From contig CM049307.1 of NCBI GenBank assembly GCA_026874595.1, positions 40,492,362 to 40,556,361 on the forward strand: a stretch of DNA of 64,000 nt, read 5' to 3'. A program made the translations under genes and the position numbers. The notes beneath the pieces were generated by a model. That model worked only from the letters and a program-made list of their open reading frames with translations, made no database searches and had not been told where the DNA came from. Each line of letters opens with the position of its first letter. Position 1 is the first letter of the stretch. Origin of the DNA: Sipunculus nudus. Taxonomy: Eukaryota; Annelida; Sipuncula; Golfingiida; Sipunculidae. Shown one piece after another: positions 48,296 through 59,750 of the stretch.

Positions 48296-49939
48296 GTAAG
48301 TTTAACACCACGCTCTGTACAGCACTCTCACGCACACAGGCAGGAAACTACAGGCAAACCTCTGCTTAGTGCCACTTCCACATTCTTATTGGTACTTGAG
48401 ACAATCCCTGGTCTGTTACCTCTCTTATATTAAATAGCAAAAATAAAAACAAGTCCTTTGGCAGTGTCCATAATTGTTAAGTTCCTCTGTACTCGTATCC
48501 TAGGATTAATTAGGTTCATTCATAAACCAAGTTCTACTGATTCACTACTCTGATTTTTGTGGATCAGAATTTTTTTTGGCCAAATAAAGACCAAGTCCTT
48601 GGTTGATGCTAATTTGCCCTTATGGTGTAGTTTCCCTTAAAAGTACTCTTTAAGGTATGTCAGAGAAAATGGACCAAATTTTGTGTTGAAAATTTGCACC
48701 ATTTCAAGAAATTAAGCAATCTTTTAATTTTCAAGAAAGCTTACAAAGTTCCAAGTATTTTATGTTAACTAGTAAAAAAATTTGCTCACATGCACCATAT
48801 TTTTGTCTTCCCAGACTCTGTAGAACAGTAAATTTTGTGTGTCTGGCCTAAGGGGTCACAGGAAATGGCCAGAAAACTGGCTTAAAAATCATTTCAGTGC
48901 CACTAACATATTATATGATGTGTTCCCCCTGGTTGAAAAAGTGGGGGTCTGGGGGACTTTTCCGCCTGTCTCCAACCAAATTGTGCCCATGCTACTATTA
49001 ATGCTTGATGATTGTAGTCAGCAGATAGTATCAGTTTCCTTGTTTGAACTGAAATTAAGATGAAAATGTGAAAGATCACAAACTATACATTTTTATGAAT
49101 TCAAATTTGTTTTCTTAGAGCATTTCTCTTCAGGGCATTTAAGTATTTGGCATTTGTTTTTGAATGCAGCCAGAATAGTTAATACAGTAGCAATGCATAT
49201 GATAAAGTAGTCACTATAGGATGTAACAAAGAGTTAGTTTGACTGTAGCTGCAGAACCAGCTATCTTCCACTGATAGGTGGATTTTTACAATGACACATT
49301 TATTCCTGTTTAACAATAATTATTTAGACACAGAAATATGCAGGGGATGAGCTATGGGCATTAAACTACATTTTCACACAATGAAAACAAGAAAACAAAT
49401 GAATAATATATCTTTATCTCTCCACAAAGACAGCTGTTTTAATTCCTCTGGCAGGTTTATATCACAATAATATATATAACGTTTAAACATTTAGATACGG
49501 CAAGTTAGTTTTTTTCACTTATTTATTTTACATGGATTGTACAAATAATTATTTTAACTAATCAGGGCACTCTCCAAAGTGTGTTACCTGTGCATTCTTA
49601 TGTATAATCAAAACTATGACTTATTTTGAAAACTCATATTCAGACATAAGATGTATTCTGTTTCCTCCCCTCTTATGACAATGTTGCCTTTGGGAATTTT
49701 CAAGTATGTTATATTATCATGAGTAATGTTTTTGATTCTAGGGAAGATACAGGCTGTGAAGGCTTAAAATTGGATCAGAATAATTTTACTTATGCTAATC
49801 TGTGACACTTAGACAATTTTTTTAGGAGAAAAGCTTTTACTGGTGTGGTATTAGTAGTCCAATAATTTCCTATATTGCAGTTAGCCTTCTTATGGTCAGA
49901 GCTTCTAATGTATAATATAATGTAGCGATAGTAGAATAT

Positions 49940-49975
<36 letters not shown>

Positions 49976-50359
49976 ATTGAAGGTCCTGAAATTGAGGATG
50001 TACTAACAGTTAAAAAATACAAAAATGGCATTTTCAAAAAGGCATAAATAAAAATGCCAAAGGCATGTTGTGAATGTATCTGTGCCATTTAACTCACCTG
50101 ACTGTAAGTCATTTTATTTGGCCTTAATTTTCCCGTTATCAGTGGAAAGGTGACTGCACAAATAATTGAAATAAAAATTTACAGGAACAAACCTTCAGGC
50201 ACAACATTTTGATGATGTGCTCCCCCACTGCTTCCCCATCAGCTGAGCCTCTTGACCTGTGGGTCACTTCATAGTTCATGCCATTTTGTACATGCCACTT
50301 TGCACTAGCTTGCATTTACCCAGTACATCACCTGTAGCTGGTTGATTCTGTCCTTGTAG
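48296..50359 (+). other. TMEM220: Intron 5 of the TMEM220-like gene (proximal splice)
   Basis: Contains an (AT)n run at 49943-49971 and a decayed family A fragment at about 50093-50273 (AACTCACCTGACTGTAAGTC to GACCTGTGGGTCACTTC). No other exon is supported. Confidence 0.4.
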
Positions 50360-50507
50360 TAGTGGTCTATCTGCCAGATACATCCTGCTGGCCTGCGGGC
50401 TCCTTGGGAGCGCTCCTATTGTACTATGGGGATTCTGTTACATCGATTACTTCCACCATAGAATGAGTCACTGTCAGTACCTCTGCTCAGCCCCTTCTAA
50501 AGCGTGA
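50360..50507 (+). CDS. TMEM220: TMEM220-like, proximal alternative last exon (isoform A)
   Basis: The acceptor tccttgtag at 50359 joins in phase to exon 5. It reads GSGLSARYILLACGLLG, a final helix ending SAPIVLWGFCYI, then HHRMSHCQYLC and TGA. The residues align with the last helix and the T/S-H-C-x tail of TMEM220 (isoform length 192 aa). The nearest AATAAA (50738) lies inside the family C repeat that starts 152 bases downstream of the stop. Confidence 0.75.
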
Positions 50508-50658
50508 TTGAAGGTAACATATATTACAGACTCTAACAATAACTAAGAGCAGCTGAGTGTGTTGGTTAAGGAATTACAAATTCAGTTTGGTTGGACACTG
50601 TATTAACATAATCTAACACATTTTAAAGGTTTTAACAATAATCTGATCATACCATTTT

Positions 50659-52023
50659 TATGCCCCCGCCACAAAGTGGCCGGGGCATATAGTTTTACCC
50701 ATGTCCGTCATTCAGTCCTTCCGTCCTGTCCTTCCGAAATAAAACAGTTGTACAGAATTTTTTTCGCAATGCCTGCAGATATTGGCCTGATTTTTGGTGT
50801 GTGGGCAGATTATGACCAGTTACAGATCGAGTTCGCGTTTCGTCCCGGTTGACCTACTTTTGACCGTTTTACGGCTCCTAAACTTAGAAAATTTCATGAA
50901 AAATAGAAATTTTCATGACAAATACACATGTACGGACTTTTTTTCACAATGCCTGCAGATATTGGCCTGATTTTTGGTGTGTGGGCAGATAATGACCAGT
51001 TACAGATCGAGTTCGCGTTTTGTCCTGGTTGACCTACTTTTGACCATTTTACGGCTCCTAAACTTAGAAAATTTCATGAAAAATAGAAATTTTCATGACA
51101 AATATACATGTACAAACTTTTTTCGCAATTCCTGCAGATATTGGCCTGAATTTTGGTGTGTAGGCAGATAATGACCAGTTACAGATCGAGTTTGCGTTTC
51201 GTCCAGGTTGACCTACTTTTGACCGTTTTACGGCTCCTTAACTTAGAAAATTTCATGAAAAATATAAATTTTCATGACAAATACACATGTACGGACTTTT
51301 TTTTCGCAATGCCTGCAGATATTGGCCTGATTTTTGGTGTGTGGGCAGATAATGACCAGTTACAGATCGAGTTCATGTTTTGTCTTAGTTGACCTACTTT
51401 TGACCATTTCACGGTGGTCTAACATAGAAAATTTCATAAAAAAGTGCACATGTACAGACTTTTTTTGCAATGCCTGCAGATACAGGCTTGATTTTTGGTG
51501 TGTAGGCAGATAATGACCAGTTACAGATCAAGTTCTTGTTTTGTCCCAGTTGACCTACTTTTGACCATTTGACTGCTTTTGAACATAGAAAGTTTCATGA
51601 AAAATAGAAATTTTCATAACAAATGCATATGTACCAACTTTTTTTCCTCAATGCCTGCAGATACCACCCTGATTTTTTATGTGTGGGCAGATAATGACAG
51701 TTGCAGATCAAGTTCGCATTTCATCCCGGTTGACCTACTTTTCATTGTCTTACGGCTCCTAAACATAGAAAATTTCATGAAAGACAGAAATTTTTATGGA
51801 AAATGCACATGTATGGACTTTTTTTCACAGTGCCTGCAGATACTGGCCTGATTTTTGGTGTGTTGCTTGATAATGACCCGTAACAGATCGAGTTTGCATT
51901 TTGCCCTTGTTGACCTACTTTTGACCATATGACACCTCCTGAACTTAAAAATTTTTTCAAAATTTAACAAATGTTTCTAATTTGCCCCAGGCGGGGGCAT
52001 TCGTGTCGATCAGACACATCTAG
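50659..52023 (+). mobile_element. Family C Helitron/HINE-like element
   Basis: Starts TATGCCCCCGCC with the folding partner GGCCGGGGCATA, then a GTCC/TTCC-rich patch and a tandem array. It ends GGCGGGGGCAT (complement of the start), the hairpin GTGTCGATCAGACAC, then ATCTAG. It is flanked by T on both sides. It lies 152 bases after the stop of TMEM220 isoform A and contributes the nearest AATAAA (50738-50743). No coding capacity. Confidence 0.75.
50760..51950 (+). repeat. 180-base tandem repeats of family C (seven units)
   Basis: The landmark CCTGCAGATA (with small variations) occurs at about 50771, 50951, 51130, 51311, 51473, 51653 and 51833. The period is 180 bases except for one unit of about 162. 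Each unit includes GTTGACCTACTTTTGACC. Repeated reading frames here are by-products of the array. Confidence 0.85.
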
Positions 52024-53055
52024 TTTACCATAGAAAATCAGCAACATTCTTTTTTAATAAATGTTAAATAAAAAAGTTTGGTGTGTATTAAACATGGAAG
52101 CATTACTTCTCAACTGTTTCCCTGCTGCATTGAACATATTTTGGAAGGCAGAAAGATAAAAAATATCAGTCAGTGTTGAGTGATCATAAAGGATTTTAAG
52201 TAAATGTACATTACTGGTTTAATATTCAGTTAGATAACAAAGTTTGGTCTAATTTATTGCTTTAATTTTGCAAATAAATCCTTTAATTTGGCTTACAACC
52301 CCCAGAGCATAGATTAAATGTATAATGAATTAAGCATAAAAGCACCATTTTGCTATCATTTGATGGCATCATTAGTTGGTAGATAGCCCCACATGCACTG
52401 GCATTAGGTACTGTCAGGGGCAGACTCCTGATAATCGCTTCTTTTGGCAAATGATCCATGACACACTAATTACTTTAAAAAATTTGAGACAAGTGAGGAA
52501 TAATGGCCTGATTGCTGCCTTAGTTTTAATAACCCTACTACTGACAGTCCTTACCAGATTGATCAGTTAAGTTGTCAATGGGGTGCCTTATTATTGATGA
52601 CCCTTATGGCTAACAGTTTTGCTCCATGCAACCCTCCACTTTTAAATTATACCTTACTTAAAACTGTTACGTTAAGGCCTAATGGAACACATTTTTACAC
52701 TTAACAACTTAAGGAGAATGACAATTTGCTACAACTTCAAATGTAACGATCTACTTCTGTGATAGATCTAAGAGACTTTGACAAGTGCAGGTTCAACTGG
52801 CAAAGTCAAAGAGACAGGATGAGTTTTTCCACCAAAATTGTGGCTCTAAATGGGTGTGCTGATTATCTTTATTGAGTTTTGGTTGGTCTTTAAAACTCTT
52901 GTCATTCAAACACATACAACTAATTATACTGACTTATAACTTTTTCCATCTGTTTTGGCAATATTTTATTTATCAGCTGAGAGTTAAACTCAAATGAAAT
53001 TTTTAATATCAGTGGTGTAGTTAATTTTAATATATTAGAAATTAGTTTAATTGTC
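52024..53055. other. Unique sequence between repeats, nothing recognised
   Basis: AT-rich intronic sequence of the distal TMEM220 splice; no exon or repeat identified. Confidence 0.3.
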
Positions 53056-53952
53056 TCCGCCAAAACGAAGTTTTGCGGATACTATGTTTTTGACGGGGTT
53101 CCGCCGCCGCTGAACTCCTCAGAGAACTCCTCTGAGACTACTGGACAGATTTTTCCGAAACTGACACAAATTATTGGGTCACATGTGAACTGTTTCCTAA
53201 CCAAGTTGCCTTGACCTCTGACCTTTCCTCTCTGCCCAGCGTCCATTTGTGCGTCTGTTTCCACACATAAACCCACATATCTCGGGAACCGTTTGACCAA
53301 TCAGGAAAAAATTTTTTACACAAATGTAGCCCTTGGATAGCTTTATAACATACACAAAAAAAAGGTGGCACCACCTGCAACCATGTTTGCACAGCGTCCA
53401 TCTGTTCATCTGCCTTAGGTTAAAATCACTCATATCTCTGCAGTGGTTTGACTAATTCAACTAAAATTTGGCATGTATATACATCCTAGATAATTTTCTT
53501 GATTTTATGACTGGTGGCGCCACCTACATTCATGTTAACGCTGCAGACATCCAAGCTCATATCTCGGTAACCGTTTGACCAATCAGGAAAAAATTTTTAC
53601 ACAAATGTAGCCCTTGGATAGCTTTATAACATACACAAAAATGGTGGCGCCACCTGCAGCCATTTTTGCACAGCGTCCATCTGTTGGTCTGCTGTGGGAT
53701 AAAATCACCCATATCTCTGCAGTGGTTTGACTTTTCCACCTGAAATTTTGCATGTGTCTACATCTTGGATAGTTTCTCATTCAAATTACAGGTGGCGCCA
53801 CCTACAATCATGTTTACTTGGCAGAGATCCATTCTAATATGTAACACATGTAACTCTATTTCCCCTTGCCACTCAATCCATGCCTCACTTCACCTGTCCT
53901 ACTCTGATTTTGGCGGATACACGTAGTCGCTTGTTGACTACCCGTGTTCTAG
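53056..53952 (+). mobile_element. Family B element, copy 3 (short)
   Basis: Intact 5' end (TCCGCCAAAACGAAG with partner GTTTTGCGGA) and 3' end (GGCGGATACACGTAGTCG, TTGTTGACTAC, CCGTGTTCTAG). It holds only about two 280-base units and a very short GCC run. The 3' hairpin has one mismatch compared with copies 1 and 2. Confidence 0.7.
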
Positions 53953-54395
53953 TTTAATATTTATTCTGCTGACAGTCAAGAACATTGAAATATACAACAA
54001 ACAGTGATTGGATGTTGGTCTCATGAATATTAAATTTGAGAAAGCTTTGAAGTAATGCGGATGCAAGTTAACATAAGGCTGCCAATGTGTGGCTTCAGTC
54101 ATACAGTATTGATTAGTCATTAAATATAATCATATTGGGATTAAGCTTATTAATTCCTATATAAAGTATCAGTCCTATATGGAGGTTATTGATGCTTTTA
54201 CCAAAATCAAAGTTTAGAAAAAAGTATTGACAGGATATATATTTGATATTGGTGAATACAGTGGATAGTGTAAACTTTTTTAACTTTTTATTTGTAGTTA
54301 CTGTAAATAGTATGTACTAGGTAAGTTAACGGACTGAAGTTTAGACATGGTAAACATTTGACCATATGTGGGAACATAGGAATTTTTAATGATAT

Positions 54396-54585
54396 TACAG
54401 TGAAACCTGTGTTATGAGACCACCCATGGGACTGGCCAAAAGTTGTCTGAATTCACAGGTGGTCGTATAAGACAGTTCAGTTATAACCAATGTGAATGCT
54501 CTTGGTTCTCCAAATGAGGATTTAATAGACAGTTGGTCTTATAAGACAGGTGGTCTAAATGGTCTTTCAGACAGTGTCTATAGAA
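54396..54585. mobile_element. ACAGTGGAACCTG-type MITE, copy 2
   Basis: Left end TACAGTGAAACCTGTGTTAT, repeated GGTGGTC/GACCACC motifs, and a degraded right end (CAGACAGTGTCTATAG). It shares TCAGTTATAACCARTGTGAA with the copy at 41068. Confidence 0.6.
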
Positions 54586-56349
54586 CATGATATGTCGTCA
54601 TTGATGGTACTAAGGCTAAAGATTTGACTGTAATTCACATTCACTGGCATTTAAATTCAGGAACATACATATGATTAAAATATCACAAGGCAAGGAGACT
54701 TTTTATATGGGTTAAACAGGTACAGTTTCAGAAACCAGTTGCTTTCAGTAAAGAGAACATATTCAAAGGGCATTTTCATTCATTCAGTGCTGTCATCAGC
54801 GTAATTCTAGAAGATAGTCACCATCTGTGATGAAGTGGTTGGCTGGTCCCTAAATTCCCCATAGGATACAGGCAAAGTTGTTTGGGCACAGAGCAAAAAT
54901 AAAGTTTTTGCTATATATAATTATGTCAGGAAGTTATTTCAGATATATCATGGATTATATGCCTATGTGTATGGTTACATATTACATGACTAATGGGATA
55001 GTTCAGAAATTCTAAGGAGCCTGTCCACTTAAGAATTGGACCCCTAATGTTTTTAGTCTTATCAAGAGGGTCAGTTAAGATACAGCTGTTAGAAACATCA
55101 AAATATTTTAAACGAAACATACTTGTGTATGTAGAGATAATGGTCTTGAAAAAAGAAGCCCTACAGCTGGATTCTAGATTAAAAAAATATATATACAGTC
55201 GAGCCCACTTTGTTTCATATCGGTTAATAGAAAATCCTGTTTATTATCACATCAATCTGAAATCCCAAACCATTTCCTATATAAACAATCTGACCATTTA
55301 ATATCATGGAATATTGTCATAATCTCGTTAATTGTCATGTTTGGAACCCTTGGCAGTGATACCAGATCGCAGTTAATATCACATCAGGTCCCGACACATC
55401 GATCAGAGAAGCCAAGAGCCTGTAATCGGTCAGATGTATCAAACGATCACATCTCCCACCTGTGTGCTGTAGGCAAGTGCAGTGATGCATGCAGGTCACT
55501 CCACCATCACTTAGCAAATTAACGTCTTAAAATACTATAGTAATCCAGATCATTGCCTTTCTTCGTACGTTAACAAGGGCGATGTTTGCGATCACATGTC
55601 ATACATAATAAACTCCTGGCTTTTGCAAGGCCGTTGTTTACACCTCGATGTAATTTCGCCGAGATGATATTAAGCACAAGCTCTTAACATTGCTTACGAC
55701 TGGAAATCCCCTTATACGGCCCAGGAAAAGCTGGAGGTTTTTTAGAGTACTGGAGGAGATACTCGGTCCAAAACCTCAATCGCGGCGAAACTTCTGATAG
55801 ATGACAATGGCATGACAATGCCCCCTCCCCCAACAGTCATATCATAAAGATGATCATGGAAGTTTGGGTCATTAATAATATATATCCAGAAATAAGGCGC
55901 AATAGTCTGGGAAATAATTATTTAGTAAAATACTTTGCCTACGCATAATGTTATGACCTCATGACCCAGGCGCTACCTCTCTTTCTGTTGGCATGTTGGA
56001 TTTTTGTCAGTTATTGCGGCATGCGGCACAAAACTTACAGTAAATAAATTGTCAGGTGTGCATAAATGTAATTTGATATGCTGTTGTGCAATAAAAATAT
56101 TCATAAACGATTCTGTTTCCTTTTTGTTGACGATTTATTTAATATCATTTGAGACATAACGCTTTTTCTATGAATAAAAAAAACATCGATGTTGAAGCCT
56201 GCATAATGTCACATCCTGGTTATATCAAAATTTATGCATGCACCACCGATATGACAATAAGCAGGCTTGACTCTATTTAAATTGATAAAGCACTTGGTGT
56301 AGTACAGATTAGCTCCACTAAATCAAAATACTGAAAAAAAAAAATAGAT

Positions 56350-56425
56350 GTTTTTGTGTAGCGGGATTCAAACCACAATCAGTGTGATAATGAGACCTTC
56401 ACACTGCCACTGGACTTACCTTGCA
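56350..56425 (-). repeat. tRNA-like relic (possible SINE head)
   Basis: On the minus strand GGTTTGAATCC matches the RNA polymerase III B box with one change, and is followed by CGCTAC. An upstream AGTCCAGTGGCAG could be a decayed A box. It does not fold into a convincing tRNA. Confidence 0.3.
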
Positions 56426-56957
56426 CCTGCTGGTTAAACAGTCTACTGAACATGTACAAGGTTTGATTGACTCATGGGATACATGGGGGCAGCCGTATCC
56501 CGAAACTGTACCTTTACTAAGACCAGTTCCAAAATTCCAATTTCAACATTTCTCCTAATACTAATGTCAATTATCTTTAAGATTTTTTGGAAACATGAAA
56601 AAAACCCTACTAACAGTATAAAGTATTTTTAAAGAGTAAGGTAATGAAACAGCTTGAAGTAAAAATTATGTCTATGACTATGTTTATCCTTAATTTATTC
56701 TTATGAACAACCAAAATGGTTAAGGATAATTATCCAGCTTCCATATATATTGGAGTTATTCTTTTTTTTTTACAATAATACTATCAAGGTGATTAGGTTT
56801 AGAATCTGCCACTTAAGTGTATTTATAATTCATAAGTTATCTTTGATTGTTATAACTTAAATTTAAGAACAACATACAGATTTTGTCATTTTTGTTAAGC
56901 ATTCATAAAGTATTAGGCATACAATGTTAAAGTGAATTTCTGTTGTTTTCTTTTCAG

Positions 56958-57108
56958 AGCAGACAGCAGCAGTAAGAAAGTCCAGAATGTTCTTCTTCTG
57001 GTCACCGGAATCCTGGGATTGCTTCCATTTGTGTTCTGGTCGTTTTGCTTCTCGGAAACATTATCCCATAAGTTACATTACTGTAAAGATGTGGTAGCTG
57101 CCACCTGA
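56958..57108 (+). CDS. TMEM220: TMEM220-like, distal alternative last exon (isoform B)
   Basis: The acceptor ttcttttcag at 56957 also joins exon 5 in phase. It reads GADSSSKKVQNVLLLVTGI, a final helix ending GLLPFVFWSFCF, then LSHKLHYCKDVVAAT and TGA (isoform length 193 aa). The SSSKK start and H-Y-C-K tail look closer to the vertebrate TMEM220 C-terminus than the proximal exon does, so this may be the ancestral one. It resembles the proximal exon in helix position, W-x-F-C pattern and His/Cys tail, so the two look like products of an exon duplication. Confidence 0.8.
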
Positions 57109-58885
57109 TCAGCACACCAAAACTATCGTATTTCACTGTAATTTCACCATTTATGAGGTGTTTTGGGTAATAATGTTAACTGAAATAGGTGCTTTATCAC
57201 ATTCCAACACTTTTGGTGTTTATTATCATTTAGTCTCCAGGATACTCATATTAAGGAATACTCTATGTAACAATTAGCAGTCCATGTTTTGCCGGCCACA
57301 CACAAGGGACTCTGTTGGTCACATGTTGCATATGTGTATGACAAATTATGTCATGTTTCCAGTGTTCTCCAACATTTTCAAGTTTTGCAACATGTTCTAT
57401 TATCATGCATCATGTTGCGAAGTTACATTCCAAGGTTTTGCCAATGAAATCGCAGGATTTAAAGTCACTGCACCAGGGACCAAAGAGCAATAAGGCTTAA
57501 AGACAGAGGACCACACTGAATGGATAAAACAATCACCAAGTTGTTTCAGGTACATGCTGGTTATGTGTGTATAGGGGGGGTCATGTTTCAAGAAAATTTG
57601 TGAATAGAGTAACGTTTCAAGAAATATGGGTGCAGCACGTTGCACAATAAATTACCAGGTGTATTGCCTGCTTAAAATGCACAAAACGAAAATGGTTTTT
57701 AAATATTGGTCATGGTTCAGAGGAGGATACATCAAAATTGTGAACAAGAAATCTGGACAATTTGTGACTTGTATGGTTCTTGCTTCTGCAAACTTCCTAC
57801 CATGATCAGATCAGAAATATTATAATATGATCGAATATTCAATTTACTTATGTAATATATGTATTTATATTTTTGGATATATATATGTTATAGAATTTTT
57901 GTTGTTGAATTACATTGAATATTACATAATTTTGTGATTTCTGCAAGTAAATATTAATGCCTTTGTCATGATCATTTCCTTATTAACTAATATTGTTAGG
58001 CATACATTACATCACATCTTTGGGTATTGAAATTGTGGAGCTTTGATATAGTAGAATTGTTTTTATAAACATATTAATATATGTGTGTGTATTTATAAAG
58101 TTTTAAATCAGGTTTAATTTATGGATTCATCAGGATAACATGTTCAATAGATAAATAACCATTATTTATTGTCAATGGAAATAAGTATAAAAATATGTGG
58201 TGTTGTACTGGTATGTGGTTGTGAACTTCATGATAATGTATTCAAATGGTGATATTCAGAGGGCATTCTTAGCCATCTAGAGTTTACCAATACTAATGTT
58301 CCCAGCGGGCCAATGGTGTAAACATAATCTTGATGTTTGTGGGCCGAAGATATGAATAAAATATTAATGCCATTTAGGCCTATGGTACTAACTTTAATAT
58401 GCTTTCAGTTACATTTCTATAGTTAATTCTATTCATCAAATACATCTCACAGTTTATGAAAACTGACAAAGCTGGTGATTCCATTTTTATGATGTGCTTA
58501 GTGACACCTGTGTGATAGCCTGATTTGGTCAGTTTATTCAAGCCCCACCTACTTATGGTACAGTGTGTGGTGACTTTTCAATGGAAGTCTAGCACATAGT
58601 CTAGTTACAGGCATATGTATGTAGAACACATTTTGGCATGATTCTACTGTTTACTACAGTTTATATTTTTATGAATTACAAGGCATTCAGTTCTCATAAG
58701 ATTCACATATGTAAGAGACTTAAATTTTGTAGTAGTCTCAAACCATCATGTAGCTTATGACTTTGCTATGTGTGACAGACTTTATACTTATTTGTATATC
58801 TTTTGTGTATATGTTATTCTTATATAAATTGTTCAAATGTTATTCTTGTGGGCTTTTGGCAATAAAAGAATAATCCTTCCTTAAT
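57109..58885 (+). other. TMEM220: 3' UTR of TMEM220-like isoform B with poly(A) signal
   Basis: Unique AT-rich sequence with no coding potential. AATAAA sequences occur near 57645 and 58355, and a clear one at 58861-58866 is followed by T/GT-rich sequence. Use of the last would give a 3' UTR of about 1.77 kb. Confidence 0.5.
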
Positions 58886-59130
58886 ATTTTTCAATAATGT
58901 TCTGGAGTCATTAAAAAAGGTTTTTATGGCATATTGTTCATATGCTTTATGACCTGGGATAAAAGAACACAATAGTTGTAAAATTTTAAGGTTTCTTTAT
59001 AAAATGGCTTTGGCAGCATTTTTTGGGGGAAAAACACTTCAGTATCTCTAAATTGGTTGCTGCAGATTAGACATTGTATGCTGTGCTCAAGGAATGCGGA
59101 GTGATCCATCCTTAGCAGAAATTTTTATTT

Positions 59131-59750
59131 TAAGGCTTTATCTGCCCTTGCAATAATCTGGATCAGGAATCAGATTACCGCTGGCCTTCTTGGTCCACAC
59201 AAGGCCACTAATGTGCACCAGTTCAGTTAACTGTAGTCTGCTTGAAAGGTGGTCTACAGTAGTTCTGTTTATTTTAGTATCCTAGTTCCAATTTTAGTTC
59301 ATAGTGCTTGAAAGGTGGTCTAGTTCTGTTCATCTTATTCTGGTTTATAGAAAATGGTTCCTAGTACATGCAGGCAAATCCATTTCTAATTTCTTCTAGG
59401 CCAGTAAGGCCACTAGTCTGCATCAGTTCAGTTTGCTGTTGTCTTCTTGAAAGGTTGTCTAGTTCTGTTTATTTTAGTCTGGTTTACAGTTAACTGGTTG
59501 CTAGTGCATGCAGGCATATCCATTTCGTGTCTGTGCTAGGCCATCCTTCCTGAAAAAAATAAATCTTTTGCAGCCCAGTAAATTGGATAAAAAACCAAGA
59601 ATGGACAGCAAGCTTACATTCAGTTGAATAAACTGCTTTAGGCTTTTATAAAGCTACCGGGGGGAAGCAAAGTGTACAACTCCCAGACTAAAGTAAACCA
59701 GTTTGGTATAATCTGATTAAGATGCAAACCATGTGTCCATACTGCCTTAA
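59131..59750. mobile_element. AGGCTGTATCC-type MITE, copy 2 (diverged)
   Basis: Left TTAAGGCTTTATCTGCCCTT; right GTCCATACTGCCTTAA, inverted with mismatches. Left subterminal CAATAATCTGGATCAGGAAT parallels the other copies. The interior contains repeated GTCTGCTTGAAAGGTGGTCT segments. Confidence 0.5.

Larger units (their letters stand above)
53953..56957. other. TMEM220: Intron sequence upstream of the distal TMEM220 last exon
   Basis: Unique sequence with one MITE (54396-54585). Somewhat CpG-containing at 55340-55800, where overlapping frames occur on both strands without a domain. No supported exon before 56958. Confidence 0.3.

Noticed and set aside
50974-51851. Several similar frames of 60-90 codons in tandem
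   Set aside because: They repeat with the 180-base array of family C and begin at different phases; no domain, and they are by-products of the repeat.
55335-55522. Overlapping frames on both strands in a CpG-containing stretch
   Set aside because: Short, no domain, no splice context, and the two frames mirror each other.
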